NCBI RefSeq assembly: GCF_036375055.1
Contig: NZ_DASUSQ010000017.1
Location: 43,165-107,164 of the forward strand
DNA length: 64,000 nucleotides
Source of the DNA: Umezawaea sp036375055
GTDB taxonomy: Bacteria > Actinomycetota > Actinomycetes > Mycobacteriales > Pseudonocardiaceae
Direction of reading: 5' to 3'
Positions 7,391-15,727 of the stretch are shown one piece after another. Below the pieces are notes generated by a model that saw only the letters and a list, made by a program, of their open reading frames with translations, was not told the DNA's origin and did not search any database. Every line of letters starts with the position of its first letter. The stretch's first letter is position 1. The position numbers and the translations under genes were made by a program.

Positions 7391-9217
7391 TCACACGCCG
7401 ATCGCGAGCACCGCCACGTCGTCGTCGGCCTGGCCGGGCGGCACGAGTTCGGCGATGACGGTGTCCACGACGGCGCGCGGAGGTTTGCCCGCGAGGGTCG
7501 CGAGCAGGGCGCACAGGTCCGCGACCGAGTCGTCGTAGTCGAGGTCGCGCCGTTCCACGAGCCCGTCGGTGTGCAGCAGGACGGTGCTGCCCGGCTCCAG
7601 CACCACCCGGTGGTCCGCGCGCGGCCCCGACCGGAAGTCGGGGAAGCCGAACAGCATGTCGTGGCCGCGCAGCAGGTCCACGGTGCCGTCCGGGCGGACC
7701 AGGACCGGCTCCGGGTGGCCCGCGTTGCTGTAGTCCATCGTCCACCGGCCGGAGCCGTCGGCGTGCGGGGTGAGGTGGACGTGCACCAGGGTGCCGTGGG
7801 CGGGCACCGGGATGCCCGCGAGCGCCGACTCCAGCGCCTCCACCGCCTTGGCGGGACCGGCGACGGGCAGGCACCACGCCGCCTGGCGGAGCATGCTGCG
7901 CACCTGGCCCATCAACGTCGACGCGTGCACGTCGTGGCCGGTGATGTCGCCGACCGTGACCGCGACCGTCCTGCCGCCGGGCAGCGGGATCGCGTCGTAC
8001 CAGTCGCCGCCGACGGCTTCGTCCACATCGGACGGCAGGTAGGCCGCGGCCGTCGTCAGCCCCGGCACCTCGGGCAGCGGCGAGAGCATCGCCTCCTGGA
8101 GTTCGCGGGCCACGCCGACGCGGCGCTCGATGAGGCGCACGCGTTCGAGCGCCTGGCCCGTGTAGGCGGCGATCGTCGTGATCACCTCGCGCTCGCCCGC
8201 GTCGAGCGGGTGCGGTCCGTCCCAGCCGAACACCAGCGCGCCCACCACCTCGCGCATCCCCACCAGCGGGGCGCAGGCCGTGGCGTGCAGGCCCATCCTG
8301 CGGTAGAGGTCGACGGTCTCGGGCGGGAAGTCCTCCGCGAGCGCGTCCGGGTCGGAGTAGCAGACGAGCCTGCGCTCCCGCACCGCCTTGGCCGTGACCA
8401 GCGGGGCGTCCAGCCCGTAGCTCTCGTACTCGCCGACGGCGAGGTCGAGGGGCAGCCGGGGGTCGGCGACCCGCCGCAGCCCGCCGTGCCGCTCGGTGAT
8501 CACCAGGCCGACGTAGGTCGGGGCGCTGTCACCGGACACGAGGTCGCTGACCTGGTGCCGGATCTGCTCCAGCGTCCGCGCGCTGGCCAGCGACTGCGCG
8601 GCGGTGAGCAGGATCTGGTTGCGGTCGTGCGCGACGTCGAGCATGGCCGACAGTTCGAGGGTGCGGTCGCGCTCCCGCGTGTGGTGGCGGGTCGCGAGCC
8701 GCAGCCGCAGCTCGGTCGTGCACATCGCGGCGAGGTCCGCGAGCGTGGCCAGCTCGTCGTCGGTCCACTCCCTGGGCTCGGTGTCGATCGCGCACAGCGA
8801 GCCGAGCACGTCGCCGTCGAGCGAGGTCAGCGGCATCCCCGCGTAGGCGACGACTCCCAGGTCCTGCACGGCGGGGTTGTCGCGCACCCGCTCCGACGCG
8901 CGCGCGTCGGCTATCACGAGCGGTTGTCCGTCGGCGACGACGTGCCTGCAGAACGAGTGCGACAGCGGGGTCTCGCGCGCCGTGGCCCACGGCTCGGCCA
9001 GACCCGCGAGGCCGGGGAGGACCTGCCGGTCCCGCTCGACCAGCGACACGAGCGCCACCGGCACCCGGAGCTGCACCCGGACCATGGCGGCGAACCGCTC
9101 CATCACCGAGTCCGAGGTCGTCGACAGACCGGTGTCGTGCAACGCCCTGAGGCGCTCCGGGTCCCGCAGCGCGGCCGTCGCGGCGTCCGGTGGCGGCTGG
9201 CCGGACCGATCCCCCAC
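7391..9217 (-). CDS. GAF-GAF-SpoIIE PP2C-type serine phosphatase
   Basis: 608 residues from GTG 9217, chosen for the AGGAGG 6 bases upstream; the frame remains open further upstream without a better start. Residues about 35-190 are a GAF domain (LSHSFCRHVV, YAGMPLTSLDGDVLGSLCAID), about 210-370 a second GAF-like sensor (ACAPLVGMREVVGALVFGW), and about 385-605 a SpoIIE/PP2C phosphatase with the metal-site motifs GGDWYDA, VGDITGHDV, HTDGL and ADDDVAVL. Such enzymes dephosphorylate a STAS-domain anti-sigma antagonist and so release an alternative sigma factor; a STAS gene lies divergently at 9388. No anti-sigma kinase is encoded nearby. The signals sensed by the GAF domains are unknown. Confidence 0.93.
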   Translation of the reverse strand: MGDRSGQPPPDAATAALRDPERLRALHDTGLSTTSDSVMERFAAMVRVQLRVPVALVSLVERDRQVLPGLAGLAEPWATARETPLSHSFCRHVVADGQPLVIADARASERVRDNPAVQDLGVVAYAGMPLTSLDGDVLGSLCAIDTEPREWTDDELATLADLAAMCTTELRLRLATRHHTRERDRTLELSAMLDVAHDRNQILLTAAQSLASARTLEQIRHQVSDLVSGDSAPTYVGLVITERHGGLRRVADPRLPLDLAVGEYESYGLDAPLVTAKAVRERRLVCYSDPDALAEDFPPETVDLYRRMGLHATACAPLVGMREVVGALVFGWDGPHPLDAGEREVITTIAAYTGQALERVRLIERRVGVARELQEAMLSPLPEVPGLTTAAAYLPSDVDEAVGGDWYDAIPLPGGRTVAVTVGDITGHDVHASTLMGQVRSMLRQAAWCLPVAGPAKAVEALESALAGIPVPAHGTLVHVHLTPHADGSGRWTMDYSNAGHPEPVLVRPDGTVDLLRGHDMLFGFPDFRSGPRADHRVVLEPGSTVLLHTDGLVERRDLDYDDSVADLCALLATLAGKPPRAVVDTVIAELVPPGQADDDVAVLAIGV

Positions 9218-9387
9218 GTGACCCTCCTGCTCACCCGGCGCCGGCGCGCCCGGTGCGGGTTCCACGATAGTTCGGTGGGGGAGCCCGCACTCCCGGTGCC
9301 CATCGCTGGCCCGGACCGGCGGTGAGTCCCGCCACGCGCGGTGGCGCACGGCGTGCGAGCGGGCCAGACCGGTACTAGGTTCGGGGA

Positions 9388-9759
9388 ATGGGGACCGAAC
9401 AGGCTGGAACGGCCGAGAACGAGACGATCACCGGCAGCCAGGAGGTCCGCGACGAGGCCGTGCTGGTGACCGTGAAGGGTGAGGTGGACGTCGCCACCGC
9501 GCCCAGGCTGCGCGGCTGGCTGGAGCAGGCGTTCGCCGCGAAGAAGGCCTCGGTCGTGCTCGACCTCACCGGGGTGGAGTTCTTCGGCTCCGTCGGGCTC
9601 GCCATCCTGGTCGAGTTCCACGGCCGCGGTGAGCTGGAGGGCGTCGAGCTGCGCACGGTGGCTCCCGCCCGCGCCGTGGCGGGTCCGCTCTACCTCACGA
9701 CGCTGGACAAGGTGCTCAAGCTCTACCCCGACACCGCTGGGGCGCTCACCGCGAGCTGA
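9388..9759 (+). CDS. STAS-domain anti-sigma factor antagonist (RsbV/SpoIIAA type)
   Basis: 123 residues, ATG 9388. The STAS core reads VKGEVDVATAPRLRGWLEQAF and VVLDLTGVEFFGSVGLAIL; Ser68 in FGSVGL is at the position that anti-sigma kinases phosphorylate in SpoIIAA/RsbV proteins. A 23-residue N-terminal extension precedes the domain. It is divergent from the SpoIIE phosphatase gene across 170 bases, consistent with the two forming a partner-switching pair: the phosphatase removes the phosphate and the free antagonist sequesters a kinase that is encoded elsewhere. The gene ends 1 base before the stop of the convergent hydrolase gene. Confidence 0.92.
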   Translation: MGTEQAGTAENETITGSQEVRDEAVLVTVKGEVDVATAPRLRGWLEQAFAAKKASVVLDLTGVEFFGSVGLAILVEFHGRGELEGVELRTVAPARAVAGPLYLTTLDKVLKLYPDTAGALTAS

Positions 9760-9760
9760 G

Positions 9761-10654
9761 TCACCGCAGGAACTCCAGGAGCGCGTCGAGCAGCGCGTCG
9801 GGAGCCTCCTCCGGCACGTAGTGCCCCGCGCCGGGCAGCACCACCCCGGTCACGTCGTCGGCCACGGCCCGCATGGTCCGCTCGACCTCCTCCGCGGACG
9901 CGTGTTCACCGCCGATCGCGAGCACCGGCACCGCGAGCCTCGCCCGCCGGGTCCTCTCGACGACCTGGGGGCCGCTCCGCTCGCTGCGGTAGAACTCGAA
10001 GCTCGCGCGCAGCGCGGCCGGGTCGCGCAGCACGTCCACGTAGACGTCCACGGCCTCCTGGGGGATCGCCTCCGGTGAGGCCGCCTTGGACGCGAACTGG
10101 TGTCCGAAGTAGACCTCCTCGCGGCCCGCGACCATCCGCTCGTTGACCTCCGCGAGCCGGTTGAACGCGAAGTGCCAGAGGTGCTCGTTGGTCGCCGGGT
10201 CCATCAGCAGCGGCGGTGACGGAGTGACGCCGGGCAGGATCGCCTCGGCGACGGCCAGCGACGTGACCCGCTCGGGGTGGTCGGCGGCCAGCACGTAGCC
10301 GATCATCATGCCCACGTCGTACCCGACGACCGCGAACCGCTCGTGCCCCAGCGCGGTCATCAGCGCCGCCGCGTCCGAGGCCAGCGTGGCGGCGTCGTAC
10401 CCGGTCGCGGGCTTGTCCGAGGCGCCGGTGCCGCGCGGGTCGGCGGCGATCACCGTGAAGCGGTCGGCCAGCGCGGGCATGACCAGCCGGAAGCCGTACC
10501 AGAACTGGGGCCAGCCCGGCAGCAGGAGCAGCGGCGGGCCGTCGCCGCCGACGACCGCGTGCAGGGTGGTGCCGTCGACCGCGACGAACTCGCTGCGGAA
10601 CCGCTCGGTGAAGCCCTCGGGGAGGTGGGGCACGCCGGTCACGTCGTGGGGCAC
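9761..10654 (-). CDS. Alpha/beta hydrolase, epoxide-hydrolase/dehalogenase-like
   Basis: 297 residues from GTG 10654 with CAGGAG 6 bases upstream. The fold is clear: LLLLPGWPQFW oxyanion region, ADPRGTGASDKPATGYD, the nucleophile elbow VVGYDVGMM with Asp113 in place of Ser, and the catalytic His in PGAGHYVPEEAPD. An Asp nucleophile places it with epoxide hydrolases and haloalkane dehalogenases rather than esterases. It faces a TetR gene across 115 bases that contain two near-identical operator-like repeats, so its expression is probably induced by a ligand of that repressor. The physiological substrate cannot be deduced. Confidence 0.88.
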   Translation of the reverse strand: MPHDVTGVPHLPEGFTERFRSEFVAVDGTTLHAVVGGDGPPLLLLPGWPQFWYGFRLVMPALADRFTVIAADPRGTGASDKPATGYDAATLASDAAALMTALGHERFAVVGYDVGMMIGYVLAADHPERVTSLAVAEAILPGVTPSPPLLMDPATNEHLWHFAFNRLAEVNERMVAGREEVYFGHQFASKAASPEAIPQEAVDVYVDVLRDPAALRASFEFYRSERSGPQVVERTRRARLAVPVLAIGGEHASAEEVERTMRAVADDVTGVVLPGAGHYVPEEAPDALLDALLEFLR

Positions 10655-10676
10655 GGGGTCTCCTGTCCGGTTCGAG

Positions 10677-10732
10677 CGGATACTTCATCCGCTGCTGGGC
10701 CGAACCGTAGCACGGAAACGGATAGTTCATCC
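10677..10732. promoter_or_regulatory. Two 14-bp operator-like repeats (TetR candidate sites)
   Basis: CGGATACTTCATCC (10677-10690) and CGGATAGTTCATCC (10719-10732) differ by one base and are 42 bp apart, four helical turns. Each contains the inverted repeat GGAT-N5-ATCC. They fill the gap between the divergent hydrolase and TetR genes. Confidence 0.6.
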
Positions 10733-10769
10733 TTTAGGTTGAGGTATCCGCTCCCGGTAGCGTGGGCGC

Positions 10770-11348
10770 GTGACGTCCGGTCGAGTGTCCGAACCGCCGC
10801 GCAGGGCGGACTCGCTGCGCATCCGCGCCCGCCTGCTCGACGAGGCCAGGCTGATGCTCGTCGAGAACGGGGTCCCGTTGCAGCTCAACGACCTCGCCCG
10901 CCGGGCGGGCGTCGGCGTGGGCACCGTGTACCGCCACTTCGCCACCAGCCAGGCCCTCGTCGAGGCCCTGGCGGTCCTGCGGTTCCAGGGCCTGCTCGAC
11001 GCGGCTCGGCTCGCCACCACCGAGCCCGACCCGTGGACCGCCATCGAATCGGTGCTGCGCGAGCAGGTGCGGCTGGAGGTCGAGCACGCCGAGGTCCGAG
11101 AGGTCCTCGCGGCCACCTTCGACACCCACCCGGAGATCGCGGCGGCCAAGGCCGAGCTGGAGTCGATCACCACGGCCCTGCTGGTGGCGGCGCGCGCGGC
11201 GGGCGTGGTGCGCGCCGACCTCGACGCCTGCGACCTGCGCAGGCTGATGTGCGGGGTCGGGTACGCGGCGACCATCGGCGACGATGACCCGTCCACGTCG
11301 GCGGAGCTGTACCTGCGGGTGGTGTGCGCGGGGATCCGGACCGGCTGA
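10770..11348 (+). CDS. TetR-family regulator of the adjacent hydrolase
   Basis: 192 residues from GTG 10770. N-terminal helix-turn-helix at about 35-58 (LNDLARRAGVGVGTVYRHFATSQALVEAL) is typical of TetR proteins; the remaining helical domain binds an unknown ligand. It is divergent from the Asp-nucleophile hydrolase, and the paired GGAT-N5-ATCC sites between them are the likely targets, giving autoregulation plus control of the hydrolase. A strong hairpin follows the stop. Confidence 0.9.
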   Translation: MTSGRVSEPPRRADSLRIRARLLDEARLMLVENGVPLQLNDLARRAGVGVGTVYRHFATSQALVEALAVLRFQGLLDAARLATTEPDPWTAIESVLREQVRLEVEHAEVREVLAATFDTHPEIAAAKAELESITTALLVAARAAGVVRADLDACDLRRLMCGVGYAATIGDDDPSTSAELYLRVVCAGIRTG

Positions 11349-11352
11349 CCGG

Positions 11353-11383
11353 GGCCGCGGGGTGGTCGGGCCACCCCGCGGCC
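11353..11383. terminator. Strong bidirectional hairpin
   Basis: 13-bp perfect arms GGCCGCGGGGTGG (11353-11365) and CCACCCCGCGGCC (11371-11383) with a 5-base loop, between the convergent TetR and LCP genes. Confidence 0.75.
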
Positions 11384-11389
11384 ACCCGG

Positions 11390-12388
11390 CTAGTTCACGC
11401 AGCCGTCGGACGGCGGGCCGGGCTGGTCCGGCGCGTGGGGTGCGTCGGACAGGAACCCGGCGACGAACGCGCGCACCGCTGCCGGGTCCAGGGGGAGCGC
11501 GACAACGTTCCCGACGTCGGTAGCGGGCCCGTGCGGCACGGTGGCCGTGGTGATGCCCGCGTTCGGGGTCAGGGTCGACACGAACGCGAGCAGGTTCCAG
11601 GCCGGGTCGGTGCGGACGCCGGTCCCGAGCGCGTCGAGCACCGCGGCGACCCTGTCCGGGTCGCGCAGGACGGCCGGGTCGAGGAGCTTGGCGGTCAGCG
11701 ACCGCAGGAACACCTGCTGCCGGACCACCCGGTCCAGGTCGCCGTTCGGCAGGCCGTGGCGCTGGCGCAGGAACGCGAGCGCCTGGTCACCGGACACGGT
11801 CGACCGGCCCGCGGGCAGGTTCGCCCCGGAGAGGTCGTCCGACGCGGCGGCCGTGAGGCAGACCTCGACGCCACCCACGACCGTGCTGACCGCGGCCACG
11901 GCCGCCAGGTCGACGGTCGCGTAGTGGTCCACGTGCGCGCCCGTCACGGCCTCGACCGTCCGCACGAGGTCCTGGGGCTCGCCCACCTCACCCGCGACGT
12001 AGGCGGAGTTCAGCTTGCCCGCGCCCCGGCCGGGGATGTCGACCCACGAGTCGCGGGGGAGCGAGACCGCGTCGACCGACCCGTCCAGGCCGACGCGGGC
12101 GAGCACCACCGAGTCGGTGCGGCCGGTGTCGTCCAGGCCCGCCAGCAGCACGGTCCTGGGCTCGATGGGCGCCGCGGCCTCCAGCTTCTCGGTGCGGGTG
12201 GGGGAGGACGGCGCCAGGACCACCGCCGTGGCGACGGCGGCGGCCGTGAGCACGGTCGCGGACAGCAGGGCCAGCGGGCGGCGGCGGGACTGCCTGGCGC
12301 TCAGCGCGGCCCGCACGGCCCGCGAATCGACCGCCTCGGCGGCCTCGGCGGCGATGGCCTCGCGGATGAGGGCTTCCTGCTCGGTCAT
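11390..12388 (-). CDS. LytR-CpsA-Psr (LCP) family membrane protein
   Basis: 332 residues, ATG 12388 preceded by GGAGG and overlapping the sigma-factor stop (ATGA). About 37 cytoplasmic residues (MTEQEALIREAIAAEAAEAV..., basic end RQSRRRP), one membrane helix (about 38-60), then an extracellular LCP domain: TVLLAGLDDTGRTDSVVLARV, LPRDSWVDIPG with Arg112-Asp113, GKLNSAYVAGE and FLRQRHGLPNGDLDRVVRQQ. LCP proteins transfer undecaprenyl-linked glycopolymers (such as arabinogalactan or teichoic acids) to peptidoglycan. Co-transcription with a SigE-family sigma factor suggests envelope-stress control, and the short cytoplasmic segment may take the place of an anti-sigma domain (inference). Confidence 0.88.
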   Translation of the reverse strand: MTEQEALIREAIAAEAAEAVDSRAVRAALSARQSRRRPLALLSATVLTAAAVATAVVLAPSSPTRTEKLEAAAPIEPRTVLLAGLDDTGRTDSVVLARVGLDGSVDAVSLPRDSWVDIPGRGAGKLNSAYVAGEVGEPQDLVRTVEAVTGAHVDHYATVDLAAVAAVSTVVGGVEVCLTAAASDDLSGANLPAGRSTVSGDQALAFLRQRHGLPNGDLDRVVRQQVFLRSLTAKLLDPAVLRDPDRVAAVLDALGTGVRTDPAWNLLAFVSTLTPNAGITTATVPHGPATDVGNVVALPLDPAAVRAFVAGFLSDAPHAPDQPGPPSDGCVN

Positions 12389-12888
12389 CGCAGCACCTCC
12401 GACGGGCTGGTCTCGTTGACGCGCAGCGTGTGCAGGGCGCGGGAGAGGTGGCTGCGCACGGTGCCCTCGGTGCAGCCGAGGACCTGGCCGATCTCGGTGG
12501 TCGTGGCGTCCTCGTAGTAGCGCAGGACGAGCGCCGCCCGCTGCTTGTGCGGGAGGACGGCGATCCGCGCGCGCATGGCGTCCCGCTCGGCGTGCCGCAC
12601 AGCCGGATCGGGCACGGCGGGCGACAGCTCGTCGAGGGTGGCGTGCGTGGTGGACACGTCGCGGCGCGCGCGGCGGCGGCGCCAGGACAGGTACTCGTTG
12701 GTCACCATCCGCCGCACGTAGAGGTACGGCGCGTCCAGCACGCCGATGCGGCCCCACCGGGACCGGGCGCGCACCAGCACGTCCTGCACGATGTCCTGCG
12801 CGAGGTGCTTGTCGCAGGTGAGGGCGGTGGCGTAGCGCAAGAGCCGATCTAGACGATCGGCGACGAACTGGTCGTAGCCGTCCCGCAC
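12385..12888 (-). CDS. Sigma-70 family RNA polymerase sigma factor, SigE family
   Basis: 167 residues from GTG 12888, chosen for AAGGGGA 5 bases upstream. Region 2 (about 5-70) includes YDQFVADRLDRLLRYATALTCDKHLAQDIVQDVLVRA and a Trp/Arg-rich strand YLYVRRMVTNEYLSWRRRR; region 4 (about 105-160) includes LPHKQRAALVLRYYEDATTTEIGQVLGCTEGTVRSHLSRAL. Size and motifs match the small actinobacterial SigE-type ECF group rather than sigE of mycobacteria. The downstream LCP gene overlaps it by 4 bases; no separate anti-sigma gene is present. A 16-bp palindrome lies about 78 bases upstream. Confidence 0.93.
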   Translation of the reverse strand: MRDGYDQFVADRLDRLLRYATALTCDKHLAQDIVQDVLVRARSRWGRIGVLDAPYLYVRRMVTNEYLSWRRRRARRDVSTTHATLDELSPAVPDPAVRHAERDAMRARIAVLPHKQRAALVLRYYEDATTTEIGQVLGCTEGTVRSHLSRALHTLRVNETSPSEVLR

Positions 12889-12965
12889 GTCGTCCCCTTC
12901 TGTCGAGGTGGTTGCGTTGCGGTCGGGAAACTCCTCGACCGGGTCGCAACGTTGAACCACCTCGC

Positions 12966-12981
12966 GGTGACGTGCGTCACC
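12966..12981. promoter_or_regulatory. Palindrome upstream of the sigma-factor gene
   Basis: GGTGACG-TG-CGTCACC, perfect 7-bp arms, between the sigma-factor start (12888) and the glucanase terminator. A candidate operator or part of a terminator; function unknown. Confidence 0.35.
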
Positions 12982-12989
12982 AGGCTGGG

Positions 12990-13017
12990 TGAGGGGGCCG
13001 GTGGCCCGACCCCCTCA
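12990..13017 (-). terminator. Terminator after the beta-1,3-glucanase gene
   Basis: TGAGGGGG (12990-12997) and CCCCCTCA (13010-13017) form the outer stem, with a further GC pairing inside the loop; it starts 6 bases past the glucanase stop. Confidence 0.55.
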
Positions 13018-13022
13018 TCCTG

Positions 13023-14612
13023 TCAGCCGCGGTGCCACTTCTGGTTGGCGCCGCCGACGCAGTCCCAGATGTGCAGGACGGCGTCGTTGTTCGGGTTCCA
13101 CTCGGCGATGTCGAGGCACTTGTTCGACTGCGGGTTCACCAGGTCGCCCGCTCCGCTGAGCACCCACTGCTGGGCGGCGTTGCCGCTGCACGTGGCGATC
13201 TGCACGGCGGCGCCGTTGGTGACCGCGCCCCACGCCACGTCCATGCACTTGTTGTTCTCCGTGCGCACGGTGCCGTCGACGAACTGCCACCTCTGGTTCG
13301 TGCCACCCGTGCAGTCCCACACGATGAGGCGCTGGCCGTCGTTGAAGTTCCAGTTCGGCACGTCGACGCACTTGCCGTGCCAGTTGCTGACGATGCTGTT
13401 GCCGGTCGGCTGCGGACCCCCGCCGCCCGCGCCGAACGGGGTGAGCACGATGCCCGCCGCGCGCGGGTCGCCGTCGTGGACCAGGGACTCCTGGGCCTGC
13501 ACGTCGTCGAACGCGAACCCGTAGGCCTTGCCGTCCACCATGTTCTGGTGGATGATCCGCGAGTAGTGGTCGGTCAGCGAACCCTGGTAGAAGTCGCCGG
13601 GGCCGCCGCCGGGCTGGGTGTCGATCCGGCCCAGGGTGGAGCGGTGCAGCGCCGCGCACAGGGTGCGGGCGATCGGGCCGACCACCTGGTCGTTGGGCGC
13701 GTGCAGGTTGCCGTCGCAGCCCCACACGTGGGCCGTGGTGGGCTTCTGGAACGACGCCACCTGCTGGCCCGAGGTGTTGGTGAAGTTCATCGTGGTGCCG
13801 GACGTGCGGCCGAAGAACTTGATGTTCGGCTGGTCGCCGAACGGCACGACGGTGAGCGTCTTGCCCGAGTACGCGCCCCAGGCCTGGTCGATGTAGGGCT
13901 GGAGGTAGTTGGCGTCCATCAGCCCGGCGCCCGCCGCCTTGCTCGGGGCGAGCACGCGCAGCACGGTCCCGTCGGACCTCGTCACGACCGAGTTGCCGAA
14001 GCCCGCCTGGTTGCGGACGGCGTTGATCACGGTGTCGCGGCCGTTGCCGACCAGGTCGCCGGTCCGCTTGGTGGCACCGTTGGCACCGGTCACCGTGACC
14101 GCGTGCGGCACGGCGAACTGGTCGACCTGCGAGCTGTTGAGCCAGAGGCCGGCGTCGTTGTAGGTGAACTCGCTCCAGTCGAACAGGATGTTCTTGTTGG
14201 CGTCGCCCGCCCAGGGCGCGGGCTGGACGAAGCCGTCCGGGGTGAGCGAGAGCTTCAGCTTCTCGCCGAAGGACATGTAGACGCGGCCGGAGATGAACCG
14301 CGGCACGCGCACGGTCACGTTGCCGCCGTTGCCGGGGCCCGCGATGGACACGTCCGGGGCGGGCGTCGGGGGGAGACCGCCCGCGGGCCACGGCGTGAAG
14401 CCGCCGCCCTGGTTGACGTAGCCGAGCCGCCCGTTGCGGATGTCGGTGCCCAGGACGTACAGGTACACCGCGTCGGAACGGCCGCTGTTGTTGGTGACGG
14501 TGAGGGGGAGCAGGTCGGGGCCGATGGCCGCCGCCGGTCTGGCGACGAGGGCGACGGAGGCCGCCACGGCGAGCGCGGTGAGCGCGCTCAACCACTTCGT
14601 TGTGGTGCGCAA
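13023..14612 (-). CDS. Secreted GH64 beta-1,3-glucanase with ricin-type CBM13
   Basis: 529 residues. TTG 14612 is the preferred start: GAGGAG lies 6 bases upstream and a signal peptide follows at once (RTTTKWLSALTALAVAASVALVARPAAA, cleavage near residue 29). Residues about 33-395 match GH64 laminaripentaose-producing glucanases, including LPLTVTNNSGR, VYMSFGEKLKLSL, WSEFTYND, RTLCAALHRSTL and HQNMVDGKAYGFAFDDVQAQESLV. After a Gly-rich linker a beta-trefoil domain (about 403-529) carries three QxW-type repeats (NQRWQF, AQQWVL, NQKWHRG) and KCVDV/KCMDV/KCLDI. It would attack callose or fungal wall beta-1,3-glucan outside the cell. The promoter carries a CebR-like box, so induction by glucan breakdown products is likely. 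Confidence 0.94.
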   Translation of the reverse strand: MRTTTKWLSALTALAVAASVALVARPAAAIGPDLLPLTVTNNSGRSDAVYLYVLGTDIRNGRLGYVNQGGGFTPWPAGGLPPTPAPDVSIAGPGNGGNVTVRVPRFISGRVYMSFGEKLKLSLTPDGFVQPAPWAGDANKNILFDWSEFTYNDAGLWLNSSQVDQFAVPHAVTVTGANGATKRTGDLVGNGRDTVINAVRNQAGFGNSVVTRSDGTVLRVLAPSKAAGAGLMDANYLQPYIDQAWGAYSGKTLTVVPFGDQPNIKFFGRTSGTTMNFTNTSGQQVASFQKPTTAHVWGCDGNLHAPNDQVVGPIARTLCAALHRSTLGRIDTQPGGGPGDFYQGSLTDHYSRIIHQNMVDGKAYGFAFDDVQAQESLVHDGDPRAAGIVLTPFGAGGGGPQPTGNSIVSNWHGKCVDVPNWNFNDGQRLIVWDCTGGTNQRWQFVDGTVRTENNKCMDVAWGAVTNGAAVQIATCSGNAAQQWVLSGAGDLVNPQSNKCLDIAEWNPNNDAVLHIWDCVGGANQKWHRG

Positions 14613-14715
14613 GGAATCTCCTCGGTGACGCGGGCAGGGACCGCTTCCCGGTGAGGTGGGGGGACCGCCGCCGGGAGGCGAGGAAGGACGGTGCGCCACC
14701 GCCGACCACCGTCGG

Positions 14716-14729
14716 TGGAAGCGCTCTCA
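14716..14729. promoter_or_regulatory. CebR/LacI-type operator at the glucanase promoter
   Basis: TGGAAGCGCTCTCA matches the CebR consensus TGGGAGCGCTCCCA at 12 of 14 positions with the invariant AGCGCT core. It sits immediately downstream of the predicted -10 of the glucanase promoter, a position expected for repression. The regulator gene is not in this interval. Confidence 0.6.
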
Positions 14730-14730
14730 C

Positions 14731-14760
14731 AGCGTCCGGCCCAGCCTGGATCCGTGTCAA
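14731..14760 (-). promoter_or_regulatory. Predicted promoter of the beta-1,3-glucanase gene
   Basis: Minus strand: -35 TTGACA (14755-14760), 18-base spacer, -10 GACGCT (14731-14736). The -35 is perfect; the -10 is weak, consistent with a regulated promoter. The CebR-like box covers the expected start point. Confidence 0.5.
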
Positions 14761-14782
14761 GTGGACGTGAGCCCACTAGGGG

Positions 14783-15625
14783 TTACGAAACTGTTGCGTC
14801 TCGGTGCCAGCTCGCCAGCAGCGGCAGCACCTTGGCCGTGGGCGAGTCGGGCTGCACGGTGTAGACGATCAGCTGCTGGTCCGGCTCCTGCGGCGCGGAC
14901 ACGATCTCGATGTCGAACGCCAGGTCGCCGCCGACCGGGTGGCGGATCAGCTTCGCCACCGACGCGTGGTCGCGCACCTGGTGGTCGGCCCACCAGCGGG
15001 CCGCGTCCGGTTCGGCGGCCCGCAGCTCGTCGATCAGCGCGGTGAGCCTTCCGTCCTGCGGCCTGCGCGCGACCTCGCGGCGCAGCGTGGCCACCGTGTT
15101 CGAGGCGAAGTACGGCCAGTTGACGATCCGCTCCCGCGCCAGCGGGTCCAGGAAGAGGAAGCGGGCCAGCGACGAGCCCGGCGCCAGGTCGTAGAGCACG
15201 GCGCTGAACAGGGCGTTGGTGGCCAGCACGTCGGTGCGCTGGCCCAGCAGCAGCACCGGGAGGTGGTCGAGGGCCGACATGATCCGCAGCAGGCCCGGAT
15301 CGGCCCGCTGCACCGGTACGACCGTGGTCGCCCGCCGCCGCGCCGTCGGCTCGGCCAGGTCGACCAGGTGGGCGCGCTCGACGTCGGACAACCGCAGCGC
15401 CCTGGCCAGCCCGTCGAGCACGGCGGTCGAGATGTTCGCCTGCCGCCCCTGTTCGAGCCTGCTGTAGTAGTCCGGGCTCAGGCCCGCGAGCACCGCCAAC
15501 TCCTCCTTGCGCAGGCCGGGGACCCGCCGCGGGCCGGGGAACGGCTCGATCCCCGCCTGCGCGGGCGTCAGCCGGTCGCGCCGCGAGCGGAGGAACGCGC
15601 CCAGCTCGGCTCTGTCCTGTGCCAC
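14783..15625 (-). CDS. XRE-family regulator with MmyB-like ligand-binding domain
   Basis: 280 residues from GTG 15625 (another in-frame GTG is at 15634). N-terminal HTH at about 30-65: RVPGLRKEELAVLAGLSPDYYSRLEQGRQANIS. The rest is the MmyB-like sensor domain: LDHLPVLLLGQRTDVLATNALFSAVL, NWPYFASNTVATLRREVARRPQD, HPVGGDLAFDIEIVSAPQEPDQQLIVYTVQPDSP. In this abundant actinobacterial family the regulator is usually divergent from the redox enzyme it controls; here that is the aldo/keto reductase at 15728. The family's ligands are mostly unknown. Confidence 0.92.
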   Translation of the reverse strand: MAQDRAELGAFLRSRRDRLTPAQAGIEPFPGPRRVPGLRKEELAVLAGLSPDYYSRLEQGRQANISTAVLDGLARALRLSDVERAHLVDLAEPTARRRATTVVPVQRADPGLLRIMSALDHLPVLLLGQRTDVLATNALFSAVLYDLAPGSSLARFLFLDPLARERIVNWPYFASNTVATLRREVARRPQDGRLTALIDELRAAEPDAARWWADHQVRDHASVAKLIRHPVGGDLAFDIEIVSAPQEPDQQLIVYTVQPDSPTAKVLPLLASWHRDATVS

Positions 15626-15727
15626 GCCACCCACTCTACGAACCCGGTCCCGGTCCTGCCTGGTCATGCCGTGCCCGGGTTGGACGGGAGCTGGTGGGCC
15701 GTCGAGCACGGGCGCAGGGTGGGACCC

